A stretch of 64,000 bases of DNA, taken from the NCBI RefSeq assembly GCF_031755915.1, contig NC_083381.1, positions 6,894,501 to 6,958,500 of the forward strand, written 5' to 3'. The DNA is from Ziziphus jujuba. Lineage: Eukaryota > Streptophyta > Magnoliopsida > Rosales > Rhamnaceae. The first letter of the stretch is position 1. Each line of letters opens with the position of its first letter. The position numbers and the translations under genes were made by a program. This document shows positions 1 to 12,156 of the stretch, piece after piece. The notes under the pieces were generated by a model that saw nothing but the letters and a program-made list of their open reading frames with translations, was not told the origin of the DNA and made no database searches.

Positions 1-1778
1 GATCGGCACACTTGAAGGCAATTGAGGTGGCTAAAGATGCCGGAGCCCTCCTTTCCTACGACCCGAACTTGCGGCTACCGCTGTGGCCCTCACCGGAGGA
101 AGCTCGTGAGCAGATCCTGAGCATATGGGATAAGGCAGAGGTGATCAAGGTTAGCGATGTGGAACTCGAGTTCTTAACAGGTAGTGACAAAATCGACGAT
201 GCCTCGGCATTGTCATTGTGGCATGACAATTTGAAGCTTCTGCTTGTCACTCTCGGTGAAAAAGGTTGCAGATATTACACCAAGGTAAGTTTTTTTTTTT
301 TTTTTTTTTTTTTTTTTGGGTTATTATTATTATTATTATTTTGTTTCTTTGGACACAAACATGAATAAAACTACATGAAAGTGAGTTTTGTTTAGTTGCC
401 GTTTGTTGGATTCTGACTTTTAGATGCTCTACCATGGGGGGGTTAGGTATTTGCTTTTAATTGAAGATAGTAAATGTTTACTGGCATGTCCTTGCTGGAC
501 ACAGCGCTTGTGGACAAAAGAAGTTTGGTCTAGTCGGACCTTGCTAGACGAAAATAGGGACCCATTCTCATCATCCTAGATTCAAGGACTCCCTGCTTTA
601 TTAGATCTGTTTATGTAATATTGATTCGTTTTGGTAGGACTATATTACTTAAAACCCTTGGTTATTTAGGTCGAGTGTGTGATTCACAATTTGACTTGGA
701 TCCTCCCGCTGTACCAATTGACACAGTGGGACTCTCCACATGGTATAATAATCTTCCCCATTTGAGTAGAATCATTTCTGTTCTTAGACTCTTGTTGGAC
801 AATCCATCAAAAGATTATTTAGACATTGTTCTGTGAAGTTGAATTATTAGCTGGAGAAATCGAGGGTTTTTTTTTATTTTTATTTTTTATTTTTAATGAT
901 GGATTTGAAAATTCCTAGGTTTCTAAAACAGCAAAATGTTATTTTAAAAACTGAAAAAAAAAAAATTTAGTTCATGGCAAAAAAATCTCAATCTCATTTT
1001 GCTTCAAAATTTCTTTTATGGGAAAATTGCATATTGTCAATTTATTGCATATGCCAGTGAGGCAGGAAGGATTGGTGTGTGGGTGGGTTGGTGGGTTGGT
1101 GGGTAGGTAGCGTGTGGACCAATACGTCATGTCATAACCCCATATTGTATTTTTGTAAAATGGGTGCTATGCTTTTTGCCTTTTTTTTTTTTTTGGGGAA
1201 AATAAGCTATGCTTTTTGCTTAGATCTACCAAAGGAAGCCATGATTGATTATAATCAGCATGACTTTGTCACCAATGATAAATAATAGCTGGTGTTATAT
1301 CTTGTGTACAAAGTTAGCTTCTGTTACATTTTCTCATTGTGATGAAAATTGCTTATCCAAAAACCGAATCCTACCCAAATTTGTTCAAAATTTGTCTTCG
1401 GTTCTAACTGACCCACTTTTTGTTCTCTGATTACAGCATTTCCATGGGGAAGTGAAGGCTTTCCATGTGAACACGGTGGATACAACTGGTGCTGGTGATT
1501 CTTTTGTGGGTGCTTTACTTGGCAAGATTGTTGATGACCGATCCATACTTGAAGTAAGAAAAATTACTTTTTCACTCTTTGCTTTTTGTTATCAAGATTA
1601 TGATTATTAATTTATTTATAAAATGCAAAATGTGTTATGGAATTTTCAGGATGAGGCAAGGTTGAGACAAGTACTGAAATTTGCAAATGCATGTGGAGCC
1701 ATTACAACCACCAAGAAGGGAGCAATCCCTGCTCTTCCCAATGAACCTGAGGTGCTTGCCTTAATCAAAGGGGCTTAG
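1..1778 (+). CDS. FRK: Fructokinase, 3' part (three coding exons; 5' end outside window)
   Basis: This gene encodes a pfkB-family sugar kinase that phosphorylates fructose to fructose-6-phosphate, feeding sucrose-derived carbon into glycolysis and starch synthesis in the cytosol. Exons are 1-284, 1437-1553 and 1650-1778, with donors GTAAGT and GTAAGA and acceptors TTACAG and TTTCAG; all junctions are phase 0. The visible 175 residues begin [11 protein letters not shown] and continue through [25 protein letters not shown] and LLVTLGEKG. The second exon carries the pfkB signature [13 protein letters not shown], where the Asp of GAGD is the family's catalytic base and GAG forms the anion hole. 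The protein ends ALIKGA before TAG. Plant fructokinases are about 320-330 residues, so roughly 150 N-terminal residues lie upstream. There are no internal stops. Family assignment is firm; the paralogue is not determined. Intron 1 (1152 bp) starts with a T tract right after the donor. Confidence 0.95.
290..317. repeat. T28 homopolymer at the intron 1 donor
   Basis: A run of 28 T follows immediately after the GTAAGT donor of the fructokinase gene. U-rich sequence next to a donor is compatible with plant intron recognition, but the length suggests homopolymer slippage and its exact size in the assembly may be unreliable. Confidence 0.85.
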
Positions 1779-1950
1779 ATGATTGGGATTTTTCTTTTTC
1801 TTAATTTTTTTTTGCCCATTCAAGTAAACGAGGGTTTTCCTGCTTCAATTTTCCCTTTTTTTTTTTTTTGGTTTCTTTTTGTTGGCTTTTCTTTCTCACT
1901 TTTCTCATGGCTGTAATGATGAAAGACACGTGCTTTTCAGGCTTTTGCTG

Positions 1951-1956
1951 AATAAA
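1951..1956 (+). terminator. Candidate polyadenylation signal of the fructokinase gene
   Basis: AATAAA lies 173 bases after the stop codon in a T-rich 3' untranslated stretch (TTTTGCTGAATAAATTCTG). It is a plausible near-upstream element. Plant signals are loose, so this is a positional inference. Confidence 0.5.
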
Positions 1957-1989
1957 TTCTGTTTCTCAATTTCCTGGTTTATGTGATTT

Positions 1990-3860
1990 TTTTTTTTTTT
2001 TTTTTGGGTAGAAATGTTTTGGTTTATTTTAATAGTTAAATTAAACCATTTACGTATTAATTATGTCAAGTGACTTCTCATATTAGATTATTTAGTCTAT
2101 ACTCTTAGATCTGCACAAAATGATGGCAATTCAAGGAGATGTTTATTATTTATTATTTATATCTTATTGTAATCTTGATAAACAAAAGTTTTTACTTTAT
2201 TGATGTTAATACAATTAGAACATAATTTACAGCCATGATGTTTTAAAATGAATAGTTAGATATTTTTAAATGAAGCAAAACATTCGACATTGTTTTTTTT
2301 ATTTTTTTTATTATTTTTTTATTTTTTAACGTACTGTTAGTTATATAACTTTTAGTTGACTTTAATTTTCTAAAATAATTTCAAAGGGTAATTTATATAA
2401 AAATATTCATAAATTATCTTAGATTTATAACTCGCTCTTAATCTTTTTAACCATTCTGCAGGACCGAGTTACACTGACGCAATAAGATTGTATCTGTCTG
2501 AACGTTTTGCAAATAAATTTATTTATTAAGAAAGCAAATTTGCAAATTAAAAGTATCGAACCTTACAGTTTCTCAAACTTAAATATATATATATATATAT
2601 ATTTCATAAATTTTTATCCATATTCCTATTTTTTAAAATCTATATACACAATACATTTTTATTATGTTATTTTCTGAAAAGATGTATTTTATTCCAAAAT
2701 CAAACGTATATTTCAATTTTATAAATTATTATAACAATTTTGTATTAAAATTCAATAAATTTACTATCTAATTTTACAAATGAGGTGAAAATCTTTATTG
2801 GTTTGTTTTTGATTTTACATATCCATATATTTATGAAAATTATATATAGATATAATTTTTTGGAATAATTGAAGGGTTACTTTAGTATAATAAACCGTTC
2901 GTGTCCCAAAAAAAAGATGATAAATAGTTTTCGGGGTTCTAAAATCAGTGTAATTTGCACGAAACCCAGTTTACACTTCAAAGAACTTGTAATTCTTCCA
3001 TTATTTTACTTTCCGTATATGTTTCTATTTCTTTCAGGCGTAAAAGAAGAAAACAAAATCCCCTTAAATCATTTTATGACCGGAATACTAGGAATATTTC
3101 TCGGTCTCCACTTGTTGCCTCATGCAGAATCTGGAAAATAGATTATAACATTTATGTCCGTTTACAGTTTGTTTATTTTATTTTATTTTGTTATTTCGGA
3201 TTAATTAAGCAATGGATCTTAACCACATTTTTAATAAAGATGAAATTTTCCATTAAAAAAATAAAAATAAAAAAGAAAAAATTGGCACCTATCTCCAGGG
3301 AACCTGTGAAAGTCATGTAGCCTAGCTAATCTTCTTTTTTTTTCCTCTAAGACTTATGACTTTTTATAATATTTTTAGATTAATATCATTTTACCAAATT
3401 ATATAACATATTTTCCACCTTCCTCTCCAAATTACGAAAACTGTCGAACTCCCAACTGTCCTATTGTTTTTTGTCGATTTAATCATGTGATTATTTTTCT
3501 AATGGATTTGGACAAATTAGAATGCACAAAAATAGAATAAAATAAAATAATTTTTAAACAAAGTAACACGGATTTGTGTTTGATTAATCATGTGATTAAT
3601 TTTGTGTTTGATTAAACAAAAATACAAAGAAATAGTTTTTGGTCTTAGAGACAGAGAGAAATTTTGTGCTAAAGTTACAAAAAAAGAAGAAGAAATTATT
3701 GTTTTAAGGACAACGAAAATTTGTATAGTTTAGAGGTAGAGTGCAAAATATGAGAAGTTTTAGTTGTACTGCCAAAACGAATTCTATACATTCATATTAT
3801 AAATTTATACTTTTATTTCTATTTAAAATTATTATTAATAATATTTATCAATTAAATATA
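1990..3860. other. AT-rich intergenic DNA, no gene seen
   Basis: This stretch has strongly AT-biased sequence with short T tracts and a (TA)n run at about 2583-2603. Open frames here (for example around 2869-3320) show no protein-like composition, no consistent splice sites and no motif I recognise. Confidence 0.6.
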
Positions 3861-4130
3861 TTTGTATTCAGAAATATAGGATTGCTCATTTTGAATGTGT
3901 TTAGAAATATATAATTAAGTATCTTAAATATATTTAGAAATATGTAATCAAATATTTTTAGATATGAAATCTCAGATGTATTTAGAAGTATGTGATTGGA
4001 CATTTCAAATATATTTACCAGTATTAAACATTTTAAAAAAACGAACATTTTAAATATATTCAGAAGTATATAACTGAATATCTCAAATATATTCATAAGT
4101 ATATAACCAAACATCTTCAAACATGTTTAT
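3861..4130. repeat. Degenerate minisatellite, period about 33 bp
   Basis: About seven to eight imperfect copies of a unit resembling TATTTAGAAATATGTAATCA follow each other, with spacings near 33 bases where regular. On the minus strand the array stays open and reads as 11-residue repeats of the type YIFLNIFKILN / YIFLNTFKMSN, because 33 is a multiple of three. The composition and lack of gene context suggest a non-coding minisatellite rather than a gene. Confidence 0.7.
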
Positions 4131-5370
4131 AATTTTGAGATTGAACACTCCAATGAATATATCTTTCTATTGTCCAAAAATGTTTTAATTGGAAATTTTT
4201 TTTTTACTGAATTTACATGACTATTAGTTTCATTCAAAAGCATTATGAAGAATTTTCATAGGGTAGTGTATGGTTTGTAAGTGATTAGTAGAGAAAAAAA
4301 ACGTGTTTCCTGATTTAGTTATGACTATGAATTGTAGATATTTCAAGTATTAGAAATATTGTATAAAATTATTTGATATTTTTTATATATTTAAATAATG
4401 ATGTATAAAGAACGAATATTGTATAAAGTTGTTTTAGAATTGCAAAAGTAACTTCTCTATGTCAATTTGTTTGAAGGGGAAAAGAATGATGTTAACCCTA
4501 GTAAAATAATATCAAATAAACCATTAATAGCAAAATATTCGGCTCCTGGCTACAGCCATAAATGTTCATAAGAAACCCCGGTTTTACCACCCATGGATAC
4601 AAGATTTTTCTCCAATTTTGCTTTCTGTTTACGTGTAAAAAGTTCATTAAAATATAATTCTGTCACGCTATTAGATTTTTTATTTTATTTTATAATTTTA
4701 ATGGAATGTGACACTATTAAATAGTTCATAGCTTTAAATTTCTATTATATAATCTAAAAATTTGAAAATCATTAGGAAACACATAATTTATGAGCTTTTC
4801 ATCTAAATTTAACAAAAAAAAATAAAATTTTATATGAGACATGCATAAATTCAAACTGTTATGGGAAAAATAAATTCAAGACACGTGGCACAATCATGCC
4901 TAGTCATTTTTCAGATAAGTAAATATAATGGTGATGACAGTTAACTAGCTTAAGGATTGGTCTTGTTTACACAACCAGGTGTTGGTCTTGTCTATTCGAT
5001 TTGAAATGGGTCTCGTCTACTGGATCAGGATTTGGTCTCCTTTTACTTGATCAGGTGGCTACCACTTATTGTGCTTCTTTACCTTATTAGCTCTACTTTG
5101 TATACCTTTATCACATGCCTTAATTTCATGTGTACCTTTTACCATAAGCATTGTCATTGATACTTAGGCATATTTAATTGATAATTTTAAAATTACATTT
5201 TTTTTTTGTGGGGACAGATTCCATTTATTTGTTCATTCTACAATAAATTTCACCAACATTTTACATTTTCCCTCCTCATGTCCACCAAGGACCAATCATA
5301 TTATGGGCCAATATAAAGCATCAACACAGAAGAAAAGGCCCAATCACATTGGTGATAATATTGGATTTTG

Positions 5371-6132
5371 TTTGAAAAATAGCCCCTCCCCAATTCAATA
5401 GTTGAAATATAGCAGAATTATTTATTTTTTTTTATTTTTTTTATTTTTTATATATACTTTCCCATTTCACCTTCCAAAATGCATTCTAGGGCCTTTTTTT
5501 TTTTTTTTTTTACCCTACTATTTTTCAAAAAAACCCATCATTCTCTATCACTACCATTTACCAACAACCATTTACCAACATACAGTCAAAGCCATTCCCA
5601 ACATCGTGCAGCTTATAGTTGAGGGACGGGTAGCTTCAAGGCAATTTCCATGAATGCTAAAATTCTTCTCTCTAAACAAATTTTGATCTTCATAGTATTG
5701 CCCTTCTTGGTCAAGACTTTGAAAAGAAGCACCTTTTCGCATATTGTTTGCTCTTGCACACTGTTTGGTTGCAAGGGAAAAAAAGGAGGAAAACGGAAGA
5801 ATTTTCTTTTTGTGTTGTTTTTTTAAACCCAGTGTTTAACCTTTTCTTCTAATTCAAACATCTATCTCTGAGGTTTTGAGATTTGGGGAGATGGAGACCT
5901 TAAAAAGCTAACAGAGTGATCGATCCATATCAGGGTTGTTCTTTCGTTTTCTCAGCAACCGAACAAATTTTTTTTTTTTTTAATTCATTTTTCATTCATC
6001 ATCAATAAAAAATATGTCTTTCTTGATGGGTATTAGGTCTTAGGGCATGAAAGTGTGAATTTAGGGCAGTATCCATTGGTAGTGAGCACATGGTCCTTTG
6101 TAAACATATTAACTGTCTCCAAAAACCCGTTT

Positions 6133-6173
<41 letters not shown>

Positions 6174-6740
6174 TTTGGGGCCTAATATAACATTTTTTCA
6201 CTGGCAAAGACCGACAGACTGACGGAAAATGATAAGAGTTTATTTTTTCGCCAATTTTTTATTTTATTTTATTGGTTTTTGTGATTTTTCAATTCTACAT
6301 AATGTTTTTTCAATTTTTACACCTTATGTCATATAAATATTTTTAAATTTAAATATATTATAAACTAATTTATTATGTATCTATATTAAAAAAATTTTAA
6401 AAAAATACAAGAATTAAAGAGTAGTTTGATAATTTTATATTATTTAACACTAATATTTCATCTAATAAAAAAAAAAAATTGTTATTTGAATTTAGATTCA
6501 AAAGTGAAAAAATACAAGAAAAAGAAAAAAAGCATATGAGATGCGAGATTTTTTTTTTTTTAAATGAACAGATTATTTGAAAAATGAAGAAAAATACAAG
6601 AGTAAAAGAAAAACCACTGCATAATTTTCAATTTAGCCAATAACATTTATACCCACAGTTGGCTAGATTTTTAAATTTTTTTTTTTTTTTTTAGCTATTT
6701 ATCAAGTTTCAGTTTGTGGGGTGGCTATTTTTCAAAAAAA
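5371..6740. mobile_element. Possible small DNA transposon with short inverted ends
   Basis: TTTGAAAAATAGCC at 5371-5384 is repeated in inverted orientation at about 6721-6734 (GGCTATTTTTCAAA), and a C-rich/G-rich stretch follows on the inner side of each. No coding domain is visible in the 1.37 kb between them, which is rich in homopolymer T. I could not find a convincing target duplication, so this is a tentative non-autonomous element. Confidence 0.35.
6137..6172. repeat. T36 homopolymer
   Basis: Uninterrupted run of 36 T in the intergenic region downstream of both genes. Length may be affected by sequencing error. Confidence 0.85.
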
Positions 6741-7038
6741 TTCATAACATTTTTCGAGGGAAATAGTAATTTTTACTTCAAACCTAGAGCAACTAAAGAT
6801 AGGTTAATTAAGGTATTGATGAAGATTCAACATGAGCTTTGCCTACAATTCACAAGAGTCCTTAATTAGACTTTCTATATGGCATTAGAGATTGAAAAAT
6901 GCGTTCATCACCCTACATTCTGACATTCCTTCCAATTTAGAGACTCACCAATCTATCTATGTATTTTTCATCTCAAATTGTCTTATCAGTATACTGTCAA
7001 CAGCCACAGATGTTTCCATTGAATAAAAACGTTCTAGT

Positions 7039-7058
7039 AAACCCTAAACCCCTAAACC
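7039..7058 (+). promoter_or_regulatory. Telo-box / short interstitial telomere-like motif
   Basis: AAACCCTAAACCCCTAAACC contains AAACCCTA plus two imperfect plant telomere units. Such telo-boxes are known binding sites for TRB-type factors in plant promoters. This one lies about 300 bases beyond the stop codon of the minus-strand gene, so its function here is unclear. Confidence 0.5.
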
Positions 7059-7359
7059 ATCTACTAGTTTTCTCAACTCGTACTTTCTGGTGGTAGTAGT
7101 ATGCCTAACCCTAGTTTCAATCCAAATCCCCGAGTCAATGAAACCCAAGACGAGCCAACTACTCTTCATTTCTCACAACGTTGTGTTTGTTGCAACGGTG
7201 GTCTCATTATTACACCATATAAATAGGGTCAGTTGAAGACACATAATTTGGTTTTCATTGGTACAGATTATTTCTTCCATATGGTTTTTTCTCCTCTGTC
7301 TATCTACCTTATCTTCTTTCCTGCTGTTTGCCTTGGTTCCCACACCATTTACAGCATAC

Positions 7360-10300
7360 TTACAAAGCAATGGCCTGTGGATAGCATTCATTAACCTCCA
7401 TTTTTAAATGCCTCCAAGCTTGTTTGCATTTTTCCCACTTCACCTCCATATAAGCCATATATGCCTTTGCCCATTGTTCACTGCTCCCACCCATGCTTAG
7501 ATCATAGGGTACGGTGAAGCTATTTAAACATTTAAGAAAAGTAAAAGTGAGTCGACATGTTTCTTATATGCTTGCTTTGTGTGTGTCTATCATCATCTAA
7601 TATGTTGCGTATGTGTAAGTTGTGTCTCATCTCTTGTGTATGGCAACCAAACTTTTTGTACCTAAAAGAGAAAAATTATCTTTGGGTTTTTTTAACTAAT
7701 ACTTTTCTGATTCTGTCAGCCTTTCACTAACAAAAGGATATTAAAAATTGCAAATTAAATAAGAAAAAAAGGACTATTACCTCAACAGTTCTTGCATCTG
7801 AGATCCTTTACTGCAGGCAGTATTCCTGCAATAGTTTTGCACCATGACATCAATAAGCTACTTAAACAGGCTGTTAATTATGGTTCTAATGATAAATTAC
7901 AATAAGAATTAATCATGCAAACAGTATTTATATCTACTATTTGTTCGAACAAGAAGCAGAACATACAAACCTGCAAACCAATATTTTAAAGATATGAAGA
8001 GGCTTGGTGGAAAGATTATAAATAGCGTCAGCAATATGCTCCTTGCCAAACGCGTACACTACTGGATAACCAAGAAGCCATCTGCAGCATATCAAATTTT
8101 TAGTCACAATGATATTAATATTGATTACACTACTTAGAAGCCATCCAAGCCAAAAAAAAGAAAAAAAAAGAAAAAGAAAAAAAGAAAAACAGTTTCAGAA
8201 TATGATGCACAATGCCAGTTTGCCAAAAGATAAACCATATGCAAATAGCTTATGCAACTAGATAAGTGGAAAGTGAAATTTAAGAGGAAGATAATTATGG
8301 GATATATGTATATAGCAATCTGCTCCAATTAGACATTTTCACAGCTAAACAATCTTCAGGTGGATGACAATACAGGAGTGAAACATGGAAACTCTAACCA
8401 GGAACCACCCAAATGGTTTTAGACTCCAGCACAGTGAGATTCGTAGCACAATTGTTAATACTGGTACTCAAATCAATGAGATACAAGTTTTTGGAATCTC
8501 AACAGCAATGCTGGCTTCAACACTGTTTATAATTTTCAGTAACATTCAAAAATAAATTTTGTTGGTGGACACATACTTTTTCAGATAATTTAGTTCACAA
8601 ATATATGAAAAGAATTGTGCAAATTGCGTAATAATGCACCAAGGATAAAGCAACACTACTTCCAGTCTGTCTTGAAAACTTTCAATCAGTTACGGTCATA
8701 TCATTAGGATTTGTTTCTGATGCATCTCAATGTCCTTGCAGTCATATTCAATATATTGTCTTTTTGGTCAGATTCATATGAATTAGCAATTCTACTGTCA
8801 AAAAACTTAGAAAAGAGTCATATGCTTATATGCATGCAAGTCAATAAAGTCAGCGTCATTCCTATGTAAGTACAGGCATATATATATATATATATATATA
8901 TATGAAGCTGTCTCTAGGAACCCAATTCATGGATAGATTAATATCATGAACTTTACTTTGATTCAAAGTCCAGTCTTATTATTTCTTTACATATGTAAAT
9001 CATCCATATATGCATGCATATATTGCAGTGATATTATAATCTAGGAGTAATAAAGATGTATATGTAAGGCAAGCTTAGGCAGCTACCCATTTAAAGTTGG
9101 CACAGTGACCTGAGTATCATGCATGCAGCTACTGAGATCAATGAACTGAGAAGATTGAGATGTTGTAAGGTTATTGACCAAGGATTCAACATTTTCTGTA
9201 CTTTTACATGACGAAGAACCATTGTTCATTTGATCGAGAGGAAATAAATTAGAAAACCACTTTTGAATTGATAAAAGCTGTACTCCTAGTGGGCTCTTTT
9301 CTGCTTCTGTTATCATCTGGAACAAAATGAAAACAGTGCTTTCATGAAATAGGAATTAGAAAAATCTCTATGATAAATGTTACAAGAAAGAAGGCCAAGC
9401 AGGAATAACCTTTGGAGGATCCTGCTCTAGGTCCACAAGAAGCAGCAGTGTCTCTGAGTTCAAGCTTGACTGAATATACTCAGCAAGTCCTCTTACATGT
9501 ATCAAATAGATCATATCTTCTATAATCATTACTCTTAGATGCTTAAATTTAGCTGACTCCTGCATAATTTTTTCTCAAACAAGGTCAACTAGTTTTTCCA
9601 CATAGAAATAAATTTTGATCCACAGAATGGGCAGAAACTAGACAAAAATAGTTACAAGATGTAATAATGATGATGAAATAATGAAATTTTAATCCAATAC
9701 AAAACCCCACCACTAGACCAAAATATGTGATGCACCCTGATGGAAATTTGAAAAGGTCAAATGAAACAGCTGAACATGATAAGTGAAGTGACGTCGCTAT
9801 AAATGATTCAATCTCTGAACCTTCTTTGCTTAAGAACCAATGTTAGTATAGAGTGACATATGGAATTTTGCAGAAGTGGGATCTAAAAAAAAGCATAGAA
9901 TTGGTGAAAAGGATTATAACATTTCAAACATACAGATAACCATGCAGCTAGATAACTCGAATACAATTTAACATTTAGATTTTACCAGACATCATGTAAG
10001 CAATTCAATGACTATGACTATATGGGAGGTAAAATACAATCAATAAATTATCTATTTTTTGGCATTACTCTTTGTTTCTAGCACTGAGTTTTTCAGAAGT
10101 AGCCCTCGGAAATAGGTGATAAAATATTATCCACAAAGGTGTAAAAGTTTTCCTATTGTTATACAAAGCTTGAAAGTGAAAATACAATGCAAATCATTTC
10201 CATCCCTAAGAAACAAGGCATAAGACTCAAAAATTTGAGGTGAAAGCCTAATGGGGGTAAAATTTCATATTTATTAAATGAAAAAATTTATAACAGCAGA

Positions 10301-11393
10301 TAATTGAAAAGTAAAGTAACTTGGAAACGACTTCTAAGGTTTACCACTGTGAATAAGTGGTCCATTCATTAAAAATAAAGAAGTAGAAACAAAAAAGACT
10401 CCCAGTTCGAATAACATAATCAGAATGCAATCAACTTCAAAAATGTAGTAGGACACAGGCAGAAACTCTTTACTTGGGCAATACTCAAGTAAATCAGTCA
10501 ATTAATTTAGCGAGGCAACAACAAGCAACCTTTTGACTATGTTCCAAAAGTGCACAAAGTCGTTCTTGCAGCTCAGGCATCTTTCCACCATAGTCTATCA
10601 TAACAACTGGCCTCATCCCAGTGCACAATGCTAGAACATCTGCACCAATGTAATGCTCCATAATCACAAGTCCATATCTATATAAACACACACATACACA
10701 CAGAGATATATGCACCCATGCAAAGTTCTAAATACCTTAGTTTAAAGCTAATTACCTAACAAATACCTTATTGAAAAAGTCGAGTTTAAAGCTAAATACC
10801 TAACAAATACCTTATTGAAAAAGTCGAGACTTTCTTGAACTTCTTAATCCAAGATCAACTCATATATCTTAACATGGGTACATATAATAATACCATTACA
10901 GAAGAATGGGTTCCAAACTCCCATTTTCTGTATATCAATCTTGGAAATTTAAGAACAAAAATAAGAAGCAGAAGCTAAAAAGATTAATTAGTTGTTCCAC
11001 ACCTTTTTGCAAAAACAATGTTCATTTTCAAGGAATCAGTTGTACTTCTACCTAAGTTTCCTATCCTTTTGAATCCAAACAGAGTATGAGATTGAAAGAC
11101 ACCGCATATTATTACTACCCAAATGCATAATAATAAAAAATAATTAAGATCCAGAAGTGAAAATGAAATTCAGAACACATAATAACAAAAACCCAGAACT
11201 GAAAGTTGATTCCAGGAAAGAAGAGAGACCCTTGAGAGAACCACAGAGAAAAACCTATCTCAAGCCGACGTCTAGCTGAAGTTTTGAGCCGCCATTTGAT
11301 ACAAGAAAGAGATGAATCCAAAACCTTCGGTAGTTCTTCCAAATCCGCGGCTTCCACTGAGAACTCCTTCCCCTTTTGCTCGCCGTTCTCCAT
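7360..11393 (-). CDS. Seven-exon gene, probable C1orf74/DUF4504-family protein, 314 aa
   Basis: Coding exons on the minus strand are 11255-11393, 10530-10639, 9410-9559, 9087-9316, 7971-8081, 7781-7825 and 7360-7519. All introns are GT-AG and the frame is kept through every junction (945 bases with TAA). The protein begins MENGEQKGKEF. It contains ALCTGMRPVVMIDYGGKMPE (residues about 50-69), HLRVMIIEDMIYLIHVRGLA (about 90-109), a Ser/Asn-rich less conserved stretch (about 160-205), then LLGYPVVYAF and FTVPYDLSMGG, and ends ECYPQAIAL. The length and the ...GYPVVY... and VPYDLS motifs match my memory of plant proteins annotated as UPF0739/C1orf74 homologues (DUF4504, typically 250-330 aa), whose function is unknown. 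No signal peptide or membrane span is evident. Structure is well supported; the family name is from memory and less sure. Exon 4's donor overlaps an in-frame TAG. Confidence 0.88.
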
Positions 11394-11409
11394 TCGAATA
11401 CAACTTGGT

Positions 11410-11410
<1 letters not shown>

Positions 11411-11452
<42 letters not shown>
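11411..11452 (-). repeat. Poly(A)42 in the 5' region of the minus-strand gene
   Basis: A 42-base T run on the plus strand is a poly(A) tract in the sense of the minus-strand gene and ends 17 bases before its ATG. Long poly(dA:dT) tracts exclude nucleosomes and are common in promoters; within a 5' UTR, A-rich sequence can favour translation. Both roles are inference. Confidence 0.7.
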
Positions 11453-11454
<2 letters not shown>

Positions 11455-11519
11455 TGGAGACCTTCACAAAAAATTTTGTACTTCCACAAATAGTATATAT
11501 CCTAAAATTATACTTTAAC

Positions 11520-12125
11520 ATTGAATGTAAATTACTTTATATATGTGCATAGAAATAGAAATTGGATGGCAATTCAATTCTAAATTTCTCTTTTATTGTT
11601 AATAGTAACGTGTATAAAATTTATTTATAATTATTACTTAATTAAATATTTTATTCATTTAATTTTTTTTAAAAAAAAATTAAATTTTTTAGGAAATTTG
11701 AAAACATTTAACAGATCTTTAAGAAGTAATTTCAAAAATAAAAGATTTATTTGATAGTGTCTATTTTTTTATTTTTTTTTATTATTACATCAACTTCACA
11801 TGTATTTAAATGTAATATTAGAGATTTTTTTTGAGTGATTGTCAATTTTTTTAATATAGTAAAAAAATTTGGAAATAAACAGATATTGAAAGCATCTCTG
11901 ATGATTTCTTTGTTGCAAGATTTTTTTTTTGCTACATCAAAAAATAGACAACTAAGAGAAAAAAAAAACTTTTAATGAATCTATTTAAATACCCTCTTAA
12001 GCAAATGTGGTATAAAAAAATTAAGCATTATTAAAATAATCTTTTATTCTAAAAGCTTTATTAGATATTAAAAAGTTTGCTTAAAAGTAAAATTTTTCTT
12101 AAAAGGTCAAATCTTTTTCTAAAAA

Positions 12126-12156
<31 letters not shown>

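Noticed and set aside
3848..4120. 90-codon minus-strand open frame with repeated IFLNIFK words
   Set aside because: It coincides with a 33-bp minisatellite in AT-rich DNA; no start context, introns or known domain.
8134..8328. Minus-strand frame with a poly-Phe segment inside the seven-exon gene
   Set aside because: Lies in intron 4 and derives from an A/G-rich tract.
11312..11518. Plus-strand frame with a poly-Phe run
   Set aside because: Antisense of exon 1 of the minus-strand gene plus the T42 tract.
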